DNA from: JAGRGG01 sp965217265
GTDB taxonomy: Bacteria; Pseudomonadota; Alphaproteobacteria; Geminicoccales; Geminicoccaceae
NCBI GenBank assembly: GCA_965217265.1
Contig: CBDCHP010000013.1
Coordinates: forward strand, 62,001 to 126,000
Length of the DNA stretch: 64,000 bases
Reading direction: 5' to 3'
Both the position numbers and the translations under genes were made by a program. The notes beneath the pieces were generated by a model, which made no database searches, was not told the DNA's origin, and saw only the letters and a list, made by a program, of their open reading frames with translations. Shown here piece by piece: positions 28,017 to 36,223 of this stretch (position 1 is the stretch's first letter; every line of letters begins with the position of its first letter).

Positions 28017-29456
28017 TCAAACACCCCTGGTCGAGGGGATGTCAAGCTCACGCATCTTCTTACGCAGCGTGTTGCGGTTGAGGCCCAGGATATCGGCGGC
28101 GCGCAGCTGATTGCCGCGGGTGTGCTGCAGCACCTTCGCGATCAGCGGCCGCTCGACCTCGTGCAGCACCCGATCATAGAGGCCGAACGGCAGCCGACCG
28201 TTGCCGTCCGCCTTCACCATCCGGTCCAGGTGCCGCTCGACGGCACCGCTCAAGCTGTCGTCGACGAGGCCGCCGGCACCTGGCGACGGACGCGCCCTCG
28301 CCTCTTCCAGTTCGCCCGCGATCACCGCCTCGTCGATGATCTCCTCGGGCCATAAGACGGCGAGGCGCCTGACGAGGTTCTCCAGCTCGCGCACGTTGCC
28401 GGGCCAGACGTGGCCCTTCAGCCGGGCGAGTGCGGCAGGCCCGATCGACTTGAGCGGCAGTCCCTCGGCGTGGGCGCGGGCGAGGAAGTGCTGGACCAGG
28501 GCCGGCACGTCCTCGACCCGCTCTCGAAGGGCCGGCAGGCGCAGCGGCACGACGTTGAGGCGGTAGAACAAGTCCTCGCGAAAGAGGCCCTGGCCGACGA
28601 GGAGGCGCAGATCGCGGTGCGAGGCGGCGACGACCCGGACGTCGGCCCGGACCGGGTTCGTCGCTCCCACCGGCAGGAACTCGCCCTGCTGCAGGACGCG
28701 AAGCAGCCGGGTCTGCGCGTCCAAGGGCATGTCGCCGATCTCGTCGAGGAACAAGGTCCCCCCCTCGGCCTGCTCGAAGCGCCCCGCGCGGCGCGCCTGG
28801 GCGCCGGTGAAGGCACCGCGCTCGTGGCCGAACAATTCGCTCTCGATCAGCTCGCGCGGGATCGCCGCCATGTTGACGGCGACGAAGGGGCCGTCGCGGC
28901 GCTTGCCAAAATCGTGCAGGGCCTTGGCGACCAGCTCCTTACCGGTGCCCGATTCGCCCGAGATGAGGACGGTGAGGTCGGTGCGGGTCAGCCGCGCGAT
29001 GACGCGGTAGATCTCCTGCATCGCCGGCGAGCGGCCGATGATCGGCAGGTTCTCCTCAGGGATCTCCGGCGCCGCGCGGTTGGGCTTGCGGCGCTGGTCG
29101 AGCGAGCGGCGGACGACGGCGAGCAGCCCTTCGATGTCGAAGGGCTTGGGCAGGTACTCGAACGCCCCTCGCTCGGTCGCGCGCACCGCCGTCAGCAGCG
29201 TGTTCTGGGCGCTCATGACGATGACCGGCAATTCCGGCCGCAGCCCCTTGATCTGCGGCAGGAGGTCGAGCGTGTTCTCGTCGGGCAGGCCGACGTCGGT
29301 GATGACGACGTCGCCCTCGCCGCCCGCGATCCAGCCCCACAAGGCGGACGCGACGCCCGTCGCCTGGACCTTGTAGTTCTGGCGGGAGAGCGCGCGGGCG
29401 ACGACGAGGCGAATGGCGCTGTCGTCCTCGGCCAGGAGCACCGTCTCGCCGCTCAC
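28017..29456 (-). CDS. ntrC: Nitrogen regulation protein NtrC (sigma-54 activator)
   Basis: 479 residues from a GTG that overlaps the ntrB stop (GTGA). Receiver domain (LLAEDDSAIRLVV; VITDVGLPDE), AAA+ domain with GESGTGKELVAKAL, the intact sigma-54 loop GAFTGA and FLDEIGDMPLDAQTRLLR, then a Fis-type DNA-binding C-terminus (GNQLRAADILGLNRNTLRKK). Phosphorylated by NtrB it activates nitrogen-assimilation promoters. The translational overlap with ntrB keeps sensor and regulator in step. Confidence 0.97.
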   Translation of the reverse strand: MSGETVLLAEDDSAIRLVVARALSRQNYKVQATGVASALWGWIAGGEGDVVITDVGLPDENTLDLLPQIKGLRPELPVIVMSAQNTLLTAVRATERGAFEYLPKPFDIEGLLAVVRRSLDQRRKPNRAAPEIPEENLPIIGRSPAMQEIYRVIARLTRTDLTVLISGESGTGKELVAKALHDFGKRRDGPFVAVNMAAIPRELIESELFGHERGAFTGAQARRAGRFEQAEGGTLFLDEIGDMPLDAQTRLLRVLQQGEFLPVGATNPVRADVRVVAASHRDLRLLVGQGLFREDLFYRLNVVPLRLPALRERVEDVPALVQHFLARAHAEGLPLKSIGPAALARLKGHVWPGNVRELENLVRRLAVLWPEEIIDEAVIAGELEEARARPSPGAGGLVDDSLSGAVERHLDRMVKADGNGRLPFGLYDRVLHEVERPLIAKVLQHTRGNQLRAADILGLNRNTLRKKMRELDIPSTRGV

Positions 29457-30556
29457 CGGCCGCCGCCCTCCGTGGTGGCCGGCAGGCGGACGCGAAACAC
29501 CGTCCCGCCCTCGTCGCGGTCGTGCGAGACGATGCCGCCGTGGTCGTCGACGATCTTGGCGACGAGCGCCAAGCCGAGCCCGCCGCCGCCGTGCTTGGAG
29601 GTGACGAAGGGCTCGAAGAGGTGCGGGCGGATGTCGTCCGGCACGCCGGGGCCGTTGTCGCGCACCTCGACCGTGATCGGCAGGTCGCGCGAGGCGCGGC
29701 CGTGGCTGAGCGCCATGCGCAGCCCGTGCTGGTAGTGGGTGCGGATGGTGATCGTCCCGCCCTCGCGCGGGGCCGCCTCGCCCGCGTTCTTGACCAGGTT
29801 CAAGAAGACCTGGATCAGCCGGTCGCGGTCGCCGTCGACCTCGGGCAGGGACGGGTCGTAGGCTTCATGGATCGTCAGGTGACGGGCAAAGCCGTTCTCG
29901 GCGATGCGGCGGACGTGCTCCAGCGCGGCGTGGACGTTGAAGGACGCGCGCTCCAGCCGGATCGAGTCGCTGAACACGTCCATGCGGTCGACCAAGGCGC
30001 AGATACGATCGACTTCGTCGCAGATCAGCCCGACCAGCCCCTTGTCCTCCGCATCGGTGACGTAGGGCTCCAGGAGTTGGGCGGCACCACGGATGCCGGA
30101 GAGCGGGTTCTTCACCTCGTGCGCCAGCGTCCGCGCCAGGGCCGCGACCGAGCGGCCGACGCCGCCGGTGCGGAGATCAAGGCGCTGCGCCCGCGAGCAG
30201 GGGTGCAGCATCAGCAAGACGCATTCCGGCCGCTCGGCCGGCGGCGTCAGGTGCGCGTCGACCGTAACCAAACCTTTGCGGGCGAGGCCGACGTCGAGGC
30301 CGTACTTGCTGAGCGAGATGCCGGTCGCCTGCACTTGGCGCAGCAGGTCGAGCAGCGTACCGTGCGGCAACAGCAGATCGGCGAACGGTCGCCCGATCAG
30401 AACCGCCTCGCTCACCGAGAACATCTGCTCGGCCGCCGGGTTGGCGGCGGCAGTCAGGCCGTCGCCGTCGACGACGACGATCGCGGCCGGCAGGTTGCCG
30501 AGCAGGAGGGCGGCATCGAGCGGTAGCGGCTGACGGCGTAGTGGTATGGCGCTCAT
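29453..30556 (-). CDS. ntrB: Nitrogen regulation sensor histidine kinase NtrB
   Basis: 367 residues, soluble. PAS domain in the first ~120 residues (GLTAAANPAAEQMFSVSEA), HisKA H-box ALARTLAHEVKNPLSGIRGA, N-box LVKNAGEA, G-boxes VRDNGPGVPDDI and GGGGLGLALV. It acts as kinase/phosphatase for NtrC under PII control. In many relatives dusB/nifR3 precedes ntrB; here the gene instead starts 134 bp from divergent ispDF, so its promoter must lie in that gap. Confidence 0.96.
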   Translation of the reverse strand: MSAIPLRRQPLPLDAALLLGNLPAAIVVVDGDGLTAAANPAAEQMFSVSEAVLIGRPFADLLLPHGTLLDLLRQVQATGISLSKYGLDVGLARKGLVTVDAHLTPPAERPECVLLMLHPCSRAQRLDLRTGGVGRSVAALARTLAHEVKNPLSGIRGAAQLLEPYVTDAEDKGLVGLICDEVDRICALVDRMDVFSDSIRLERASFNVHAALEHVRRIAENGFARHLTIHEAYDPSLPEVDGDRDRLIQVFLNLVKNAGEAAPREGGTITIRTHYQHGLRMALSHGRASRDLPITVEVRDNGPGVPDDIRPHLFEPFVTSKHGGGGLGLALVAKIVDDHGGIVSHDRDEGGTVFRVRLPATTEGGGR

Positions 30557-30587
30557 GCTAGGCGGCGTTTCCTTGCTTTTTTTGTAT

Positions 30588-30602
30588 GCACTATCATAGC
30601 GC
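30588..30602. promoter_or_regulatory. Imperfect dyad in the ntrB/ispDF divergent promoter region
   Basis: GC-A-CTAT-C-ATAG-C-GC is symmetrical apart from one pair. It lies 32 bp upstream of ntrB in an AT-rich patch (TTTTTTTGTATG alongside). A candidate operator; no known box is matched. Confidence 0.3.
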
Positions 30603-30690
30603 TGCCCAACAAACAGGCAAGCGGCGTCCGCGCTTCACAGCGGCGGCGCGGGCGCCTAAGACGCCGGGGTTCGTACTAATCGGAGACGGC

Positions 30691-31851
30691 ATGACGGTCG
30701 CGGCCCTGATCGTGGCGGCGGGGCGGGGCGAGCGGCTCGGCGCGCGCCTGTCCAAGGCGTACGTCCCGCTCGCCGGGCGGCCGCTGCTCACGCACGCCCT
30801 GGAACGCTTCCTCGCCCACCCGGGCATCGATGCCGTGCTGGCAGTGATCGACCCGGCCCACGCCGGGCACTACGCCGAGGCGGCGGCCGGACTTGGCCTG
30901 GCGCCGCCGGCCTTTGGCGGAGCGACCCGGCAGGCGAGCGTGCTGGCCGGGCTCGAAGCCCTGGCCGAGCGGGCGCCAGCGCGCGTTTTGATCCACGACG
31001 CCGCCCGCCCCTTCCCCTCGGCTGCCCTGATCGACCGGGTATTGGACGCACTGGCGACGGCCGCAGGCGTCCTACCGGCCGTGGCCGTCGTCGACAGCCT
31101 GCGCCTGGTCGACGGCAGGGGGCGCCTCGACGGCGAGGCGGCGCGCGATAATCTGGTCCGGGCGCAGACGCCGCAGGGCTTTGCCTACAGACCGATCCTG
31201 GCGGCGCACCGGGCTCTGGCCGAGACGAGCTTCACCGACGACGCGGCGCTGGCGCGCGCGGCCGGCATCGGCGTCGTCACCGTCACCGGCGACGAGGACA
31301 ATTTCAAGGTGACCCACCCCGACGACATGATTCGGGCCCAGCGCCTCGCGACGCCCGCGTGGCGCTGGCGCACCGGCACCGGCTTCGACGTACACCGGCT
31401 GGTGCCCGGCCGGCCCTGCATCATCGGCGGGGTGACGATCCCGGCCGAGACGGGCTTGGCCGGCCACTCGGACGCGGACGTGGCCCTGCACGCGCTCACC
31501 GACGCGATCTTGGGTGCCATCGCCGCCGGCGACATCGGCCACCACTTTCCGCCCTCCGACCCGAGGTGGCGCGACGCCGACTCGGCCCTGTTCCTCGAAG
31601 AAGCCGCCCGCCTCGTCGGGGCGGCGGGCGGCGTCGTCGAACACGTCGACCTGACCGTGATCTGCGAGCGGCCGAGGCTCGGCCCGCACCGGGGCGCGAT
31701 CCGAGAGCGTATCGCGGCACTCCTGGCCCTGCCGCCCGACACCGTCAGCGTCAAGGCGACGACGACCGAGCGCCTAGGCTTTACCGGCCGCGGCGAGGGC
31801 ATCGCCGCCCAGGCCGCCGCCACCGTCCGCCTGCCCTGGAGGGAGCGATGA
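30691..31851 (+). CDS. ispDF: Bifunctional MEP cytidylyltransferase / MECDP synthase IspDF
   Basis: 386 residues from the ATG at 30691 (CGGAGA 6 nt upstream; a longer frame has no support). The IspD half (~1-220) shows VAAGRGERLGARLSKAYVPL, HDAARPFPS and GDEDNFKVTHPDD. The IspF half (~228-386) shows GTGFDVHRLVPG, AGHSDADVALHALTDAILGA, GDIGHHFPPSD and VKATTTERLGFTGRGEGIAA. It catalyses two non-adjacent steps of the MEP isoprenoid pathway; the fusion is typical of alphaproteobacteria. Its stop overlaps the cinA start. Confidence 0.97.
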   Translation: MTVAALIVAAGRGERLGARLSKAYVPLAGRPLLTHALERFLAHPGIDAVLAVIDPAHAGHYAEAAAGLGLAPPAFGGATRQASVLAGLEALAERAPARVLIHDAARPFPSAALIDRVLDALATAAGVLPAVAVVDSLRLVDGRGRLDGEAARDNLVRAQTPQGFAYRPILAAHRALAETSFTDDAALARAAGIGVVTVTGDEDNFKVTHPDDMIRAQRLATPAWRWRTGTGFDVHRLVPGRPCIIGGVTIPAETGLAGHSDADVALHALTDAILGAIAAGDIGHHFPPSDPRWRDADSALFLEEAARLVGAAGGVVEHVDLTVICERPRLGPHRGAIRERIAALLALPPDTVSVKATTTERLGFTGRGEGIAAQAAATVRLPWRER

Positions 31852-32357
31852 CGACGCTGTTCGACGAAACGCTGTATATCCGGGCAGCGAACCTGCTCGA
31901 CGCCTTGAAGGGCCGCGGGCTGACGCTCGCCACGGCCGAATCCTGTACGGGCGGGTTGATCGCCGGCCTGCTCACCGAGGTGTCGGGCAGTTCGGCCGTG
32001 ATCGAAGCCGGGTTCATCACCTACGCCGACCGCGCCAAGGAAACCCTACTCGGCGTGCGCCGGAGCACGCTCCAAGCGCACGGCGCGGTCTCGGAACCGA
32101 CGGCGCGTGAGATGGCCGAGGGTGCCCTGAACGCGGCGGGCAGCGGCCTCGCCGTCGCCGTCACCGGCATCGCCGGACCGGGCGGCGGCACGGCCGAGAA
32201 ACCGGTGGGCCTCGTCCATCTCGCCGTGGCGCAAAAGAACGGACCAACCCTGCACGCGCGACAGGTGTTCGAGGGCAATCGCACGACGGTGCGGCTGAAA
32301 ACGGTGGCGGCGGCGCTGGCGCTGGTCGAGCGGGGGTTGCCGCCGGTGGTGGCTTGA
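31848..32357 (+). CDS. pncC: CinA C-terminal domain protein / NMN amidohydrolase PncC
   Basis: 169 residues, the length of stand-alone PncC. ATAESCTGGLIAGLLTEVSGSS, seen in two parts, carries the catalytic Ser/Thr region. GFITYADRAKETLLGV and AVTGIAGPGGGTAEKPVG complete the family signature. It deamidates nicotinamide mononucleotide to recycle NAD by-products. The ATG overlaps the ispDF stop codon by 4 nt, so it is translationally coupled. Palindromic element B begins 2 nt after its stop. Confidence 0.92.
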   Translation: MTTLFDETLYIRAANLLDALKGRGLTLATAESCTGGLIAGLLTEVSGSSAVIEAGFITYADRAKETLLGVRRSTLQAHGAVSEPTAREMAEGALNAAGSGLAVAVTGIAGPGGGTAEKPVGLVHLAVAQKNGPTLHARQVFEGNRTTVRLKTVAAALALVERGLPPVVA

Positions 32358-32358
32358 T

Positions 32359-32504
32359 ACGCTTCGCGTGCGCTGCCGCGCGGCCTTTTTTCTTCTCTTT
32401 TTTCGCTTTGTCCGAGGCTGGCTCTCGGCGCAGCGGCCAACCTCCTGCGTTAACACTTGCAAAAACAAAGGAAAAGAGATTGCGCGTCAGCGCATGCGAA
32501 GCGT
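32359..32504. repeat. Palindromic intergenic element, copy B
   Basis: Left arm ACGCTTCGCGTGCGCTG; right arm is the complement with one mismatch. T-rich and A-rich tracts lie inside. The core matches copy A in reverse orientation (TCCGAGGCTGGC ... CCTGCGTTAACAC). It lies between convergent pncC and ratA, overlapping the ratA stop. Confidence 0.85.
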
Positions 32505-32995
32505 TACGCCGGCGAGGCCGCCTGAGATTTAGCGCTGACCCGCTCGGCCGGGCGGTCGCTCACCGGCTCGTAGACCGCCTTGGCGCGCGCCTCGAAGGCG
32601 CCGACCATGCGCCGCACTGCCTCGTTGAACAGGAGGCCGATCAGGTTTTGCAAGATGCGCGAGCGGAACTCGAAATCGACGTAGAAGTCGATGTAGCAGC
32701 CTTGATCCTCGGCCGGCTCGAAGCGCCACTTGTTGTTGAGGTAGCGAAACGGCCCGTTGATGTACTCGACCCGGACGGCAGACTTCGGCTCCAGCGTCAC
32801 CTTGGAGGAAAAGCTCTCACGGAACATCTTGAAGGCGATGACGAGGTCGGCGAAGAACATATTGTCTTGGCGCTTGGTGATCCGTGCCGCCTTGCACCAG
32901 GGCAGGAACTTTGGATAGTCCTCAACACCCGCGACCAGATCGAACATCTGCTCGGGCCTGTAGGGAAGATAACGTCTTTCGGCGTGGGTCGGCAT
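32504..32995 (-). CDS. RatA/COQ10-family START-domain protein
   Basis: 163 residues. RRYLPYRPEQMFDLVAGVEDYPKFLPWC is characteristic (quoted in two parts: RRYLPYRPEQMFDLV and AGVEDYPKFLPWC). YINGPFRYLNNKWRF and IDFYVDFEFRSRIL follow. Relatives are coenzyme-Q-binding COQ10 and E. coli RatA. In alphaproteobacteria the gene regularly follows lipA, here by 15 bp. A role in quinone handling is more likely than ribosome toxicity. The last ~20 residues are a low-complexity tail. Confidence 0.88.
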   Translation of the reverse strand: MPTHAERRYLPYRPEQMFDLVAGVEDYPKFLPWCKAARITKRQDNMFFADLVIAFKMFRESFSSKVTLEPKSAVRVEYINGPFRYLNNKWRFEPAEDQGCYIDFYVDFEFRSRILQNLIGLLFNEAVRRMVGAFEARAKAVYEPVSDRPAERVSAKSQAASPA

Positions 32996-33010
32996 TAGTC
33001 TCTATATTCT

Positions 33011-33934
33011 CTATTCGGCCGCTTGGAGTTTTGCCGCGCGGTTGCCCCGCAGCCGCTCGAAATCGGCGCCGGCGTGGTAGGAGGAGCGGGTCAAGGGCGA
33101 GGCCGAGACCATGAGAAAACCCTTGGCTCGCGCGGCCTTGGCGTAGACCTCGAACTCGTCTGGGTGGACGAAGCGCTCGACGGCGTGGTGGCGTGGCGTC
33201 GGCTGCAGGTACTGGCCAACGGTTAGGAAGTCGATGTCGGCCGAGCGCATGTCGTCCATGACCTGCAAGACCTCGCGCTTCTCCTCCCCTAAGCCCACCA
33301 TGATGCCGGACTTGGTGAACAGCGACGGGTCGATCTCCTTGACCCGCTGCAAGAGCCGCAGCGAGTGGAAGTAGCGTGCGCCCGGCCGCACGGTGCGGTA
33401 CAGGCGCGGCACGGTCTCAAGGTTATGGTTGAAGACGTCGGGCCCGGCCTCGACCACGCGCGCTAGGGCACTCTCCGGCTTGCGCAGGAAATCGGGGGTG
33501 AGGATCTCGATCGTCGTTCGCGGCCGCGCGGCGCGGATCGCCTCGATGCAGCGCACGAATTGCGAGGCCCCCCCGTCGGCCAAGTCGTCGCGATCGACCG
33601 AAGTGATGACGACGTGCTCCAGGCCCATCGTCGCCACGACCTCGGCCAAGTGCGCCGGCTCGTTCGGATCGACGCTGTTGGGACGCCCGGTCTTGACGTT
33701 GCAAAAGGCGCAGGCGCGGGTGCAGGTGTCGCCCAAGATCATCACGGTCGCGTGCTTTTGCGTCCAGCACTCGCCGATGTTGGGGCAGGCCGCCTCCTCG
33801 CAGACCGTGCGCAGGTTCTTCTCGCGCATCAGGCGGCGGGTAGCGTGGTAACCCTCGGATGTCGGCGCCTTGACGCGGATCCAAGCGGGCTTCGGCCGAC
33901 GGGGCGTCGTCGGGTTAAGGGTGATGGTGGTCAT
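33011..33934 (-). CDS. lipA: Lipoyl synthase LipA
   Basis: 307 residues. Auxiliary-cluster cysteines in VCEEAACPNIGECW and radical-SAM cysteines in CTRACAFCNV are intact, as is the C-terminal RSSYHA motif (SPLTRSSYHAG). It inserts two sulfurs into octanoyl groups on lipoyl domains, such as those of PdhB and PdhC encoded nearby. The ATG overlaps by 4 nt the stop of the AT-rich pentapeptide ORF upstream. No lipB is in the window. Confidence 0.97.
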   Translation of the reverse strand: MTTITLNPTTPRRPKPAWIRVKAPTSEGYHATRRLMREKNLRTVCEEAACPNIGECWTQKHATVMILGDTCTRACAFCNVKTGRPNSVDPNEPAHLAEVVATMGLEHVVITSVDRDDLADGGASQFVRCIEAIRAARPRTTIEILTPDFLRKPESALARVVEAGPDVFNHNLETVPRLYRTVRPGARYFHSLRLLQRVKEIDPSLFTKSGIMVGLGEEKREVLQVMDDMRSADIDFLTVGQYLQPTPRHHAVERFVHPDEFEVYAKAARAKGFLMVSASPLTRSSYHAGADFERLRGNRAAKLQAAE

Positions 33935-34239
33935 GGTGCCTTCGTACGCCGTTCTTTAGAGGCGAGCGTGAGGTTGCTTGGCAGGATCGTCGAATCGTCG
34001 GTGATAGCTTCCCGCAACTGCTCGATAGTAAGGTTGCGCGCCCCGCTTAAATCGGCACCGCGCAAAATAGTTCCTTTAAGATTAGCATTCTTAAAATTGG
34101 CGCCACGGAAAATAGCATTTGTAGCATCTGCTTTTGATAAGTTAGCATCCTCAAGATTAGCATAACTTAAATCAGTACGTCGGACAAACGCACCTTGGAT
34201 ATTCAAGATCAACCGTTCAGGTGCCACTTCCTTGTTCAT
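33931..34239 (-). CDS. Pentapeptide-repeat protein, C-terminal part of a split pair
   Basis: 102 residues. About nine A(D/N)LXX-type pentapeptides run from residue ~20 to ~68 (TDLSYANLEDANLSKADA, FRGANFKNANLKG, GADLSGARNLT). They should form a short right-handed beta-helix. Base composition is far more AT-rich than the flanking genes. The start overlaps the stop of the next ORF upstream (ATGA) and its own stop overlaps the lipA start. In the usual family a membrane helix, a helical domain and the repeats form one protein, so this looks like its detached C-terminal half. Confidence 0.75.
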   Translation of the reverse strand: MNKEVAPERLILNIQGAFVRRTDLSYANLEDANLSKADATNAIFRGANFKNANLKGTILRGADLSGARNLTIEQLREAITDDSTILPSNLTLASKERRTKAP

Positions 34240-34649
34240 AGATCGTCTTTCGTCTGCGCTGCCAAGATCCTGGTGATCTCGTTTACGTCTGCCGGTGGTT
34301 CCTTATCGCCATAATCTACTAGATTCTCTCTCAAAAAGGCACTGAGCAACTCAAACACCGCCGGGTTAAGAGCGGGAAAATCCTGCGCAATGCGTCGCAA
34401 CGTATAGATTGCCCCCAACCTGACGTGCAGCTTCTCGTCGGCAAGCTGTCCAACTGCCCGATTGAACAGTTCCGAAAACTGCTCTCGACCAGCGAGCCGC
34501 GACTGCTCTAAGGCCGCCTCGGCCTGCCGGTTTGCTGCCTGCACACGAAAGCCTGCAAAGACCAAGGCAATGAATCCAGCAGCGACGAGGCCGATATTGC
34601 GCACGATCTCCGAGACGGCCTGCCAAAAGGCAAGATCTATCCCGATCAA
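34236..34649 (-). CDS. Membrane-anchored helical protein, N-terminal part of a split pentapeptide-repeat protein
   Basis: 137 residues from a TTG that overlaps the lpd stop (TTGA). One membrane helix (IGLVAAGFIALVFAGF), a charged coiled stretch (RQAEAALEQSRLAGREQFSE), then LHVRLGAIYTLRRIAQDFP ... LLSAFLRENLV. The RLGxIYxLxRIA segment is the hallmark of proteins that normally continue into pentapeptide repeats, which here start in the following ORF. Base composition is AT-rich, suggesting transfer. Function unknown. Confidence 0.7.
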   Translation of the reverse strand: MIGIDLAFWQAVSEIVRNIGLVAAGFIALVFAGFRVQAANRQAEAALEQSRLAGREQFSELFNRAVGQLADEKLHVRLGAIYTLRRIAQDFPALNPAVFELLSAFLRENLVDYGDKEPPADVNEITRILAAQTKDDL

Positions 34650-36049
34650 AAATGGATAGCCCTCCCGTAGGCGTCAAGGACGGACTCGTGCATCGCCTCG
34701 GAGATGGTCGGGTGCGGGAAGATGCTGTGCATCAAATCGAGCTCGGTCGCCTCCATCGTCCGCGCCACGACGTAGCCCTGGATCATCTCGGTCACTTCAG
34801 CACCCACCATGTGCGCGCCCAGGAGTTCGCCGGTCTTGGCGTCGAACACGGTCTTGATCATCCCGTCCGGCTCGCCCATGGCGATCGCCTTGCCGTTGCC
34901 GATGAAGGGGAACTTGCCGACCTTGACCTCGTAGCCGATCTCCTTGGCCCTTGCTTCGGTGTAGCCGACCGAGGCGATCTGCGGGTGCGAGTAGGTGCAG
35001 CCGGGGATCTTGGTCACGTCCATCGGGTGCAGGCCGTCGACGCCGGCGATCTTCTCGACGCAGAGCACGCCCTCGTGGCTCGCCTTGTGCGCGAGCCAGG
35101 GCGCGCCGACGACGTCGCCGATGGCGTAGACGCCCGCAACGGGGGTGCGCAGGTACTCGTCGACGACGATGTGGCTCTTCTCGACCGGGATCTTGTTCTC
35201 CTCAAGGCCGAGATTCTCGACGTTGCCGACGATGCCGACCGCCATGATGACCCTGTCGACGGTGACGTCCTCGGTCTTGCCGTTCGCTTCGATCGTCACC
35301 GTGACGTTGTTCTCGCCCTTCTTCAGGCCCTTGACGCCCGCCTTGGTGATCAGCTTGATGCCGCGCTTCTCGAACTGCTTGCGGGCGACGGCCGAGACTT
35401 CCGCGTCCTCGACCGGCAGGATGCGGTCCATCACCTCAACGACGGTGACCTCGGCCCCCATCGAGCGGTAGAAGCTGGCGAACTCGATGCCGATCGCCCC
35501 CGAGCCCACGACCAGGAGCGACTTCGGCATGGATTCGGGAACCATCGCTTCTTTATAGGTCCAGATCAGTTTGCCGTCGGCCTCCATGCCCGGCAATTGC
35601 CGGGCACGCGCGCCCGTAGCGAGGATGATGTGCTTGGCCTTGAGCGTATCCTCGCCGCCCTTCTTCAGCTTGACCTTCAATTCGCCGGGCTTGGACAGCC
35701 GCGCCTCGCCGTCGATCGCGCTCACCTTGTTCTTCTTGAGCAGGTGTGAGACGCCCCGCGACAACTGGTTCGCCACCCCGCGCGAGCGCTTGACGACGGC
35801 GCCCATGTCGAAGGTAACGCCGCCGTTGGCGTCGAGGCCATAGTCCTTCGCCTCATGGAAATAGTCCATGATTTCGGCCGAGCGTAAGAGCGCCTTGGTC
35901 GGGATGCAGCCCCAGTTGAGGCAGATGCCGCCGTAGTGCTCGCGCTCGACGCAGGCAACCTTCATGCCGAGCTGTGCCGCCCGGATGGCGGCGACGTACC
36001 CGCCGGGCCCGCCGCCCACCACGATGAGATCAAAAGTCTGCTCGGCCAT
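34646..36049 (-). CDS. lpdA: Dihydrolipoyl dehydrogenase (E3)
   Basis: 467 residues from the ATG at 36049; longer frames run through the palindromic repeat upstream. FAD motif VVGGGPGGYVAAIRAAQLG, redox-active disulfide GGICLNWGCIPTKAL, NAD motif LVVGSGAIGIEFASFY, and the C-terminal His-Glu dyad region HPTISEAMHE. It reoxidises dihydrolipoamide of the pyruvate dehydrogenase complex encoded upstream. The order pdhA-pdhB-pdhC-lpdA-lipA is complete apart from the inserted cassette. Confidence 0.97.
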   Translation of the reverse strand: MAEQTFDLIVVGGGPGGYVAAIRAAQLGMKVACVEREHYGGICLNWGCIPTKALLRSAEIMDYFHEAKDYGLDANGGVTFDMGAVVKRSRGVANQLSRGVSHLLKKNKVSAIDGEARLSKPGELKVKLKKGGEDTLKAKHIILATGARARQLPGMEADGKLIWTYKEAMVPESMPKSLLVVGSGAIGIEFASFYRSMGAEVTVVEVMDRILPVEDAEVSAVARKQFEKRGIKLITKAGVKGLKKGENNVTVTIEANGKTEDVTVDRVIMAVGIVGNVENLGLEENKIPVEKSHIVVDEYLRTPVAGVYAIGDVVGAPWLAHKASHEGVLCVEKIAGVDGLHPMDVTKIPGCTYSHPQIASVGYTEARAKEIGYEVKVGKFPFIGNGKAIAMGEPDGMIKTVFDAKTGELLGAHMVGAEVTEMIQGYVVARTMEATELDLMHSIFPHPTISEAMHESVLDAYGRAIHF

Positions 36050-36075
36050 CGCGTTCACTCCCGTGATCTGCACAG

Positions 36076-36189
36076 CCCGGCCACCCTGGACCCCCGATCG
36101 AGTCGGGGGTGACAGATTGAGGAAGCTTGAACGCCTCGATGTCACCCCGGCCGCAGCGAAGCGGAGAGCCGGGGTCTGGAGTGGCCGGG
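36076..36189. repeat. Nested palindromic repeat (Y-shaped) between pdhC and lpdA
   Basis: The outer arms CCCGGCCACCCTGGACCCC and GGGGTCTGGAGTGGCCGGG pair with two mismatched positions. Inside are two further hairpins (ACCCCCGATCGAGTCGGGGGT, split at its centre; and CACCCCGG ... CCGGGGT). The GTCACCCC/GGGGTGAC boxes recall the common alphaproteobacterial intergenic repeat. It would fold as a three-way junction in RNA and could set the pdhC/lpdA expression ratio. Confidence 0.75.
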
Positions 36190-36223
36190 ACTCCCTTGTT
36201 GGAAAAGTATCTACGCTGCGCGC

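Noticed and set aside
25870..28110. Plus-strand 746-codon open frame opposite ntrY
   Set aside because: GC-rich codon bias leaves long antisense frames open. The product is a low-complexity Arg/Asp/Gln/Leu-rich string without domains, while the minus strand is a clear NtrY.
36050..36145. 33-residue extension of lpdA
   Set aside because: It translates the nested palindromic repeat; the FAD-binding sequence begins right after the ATG at 36049.
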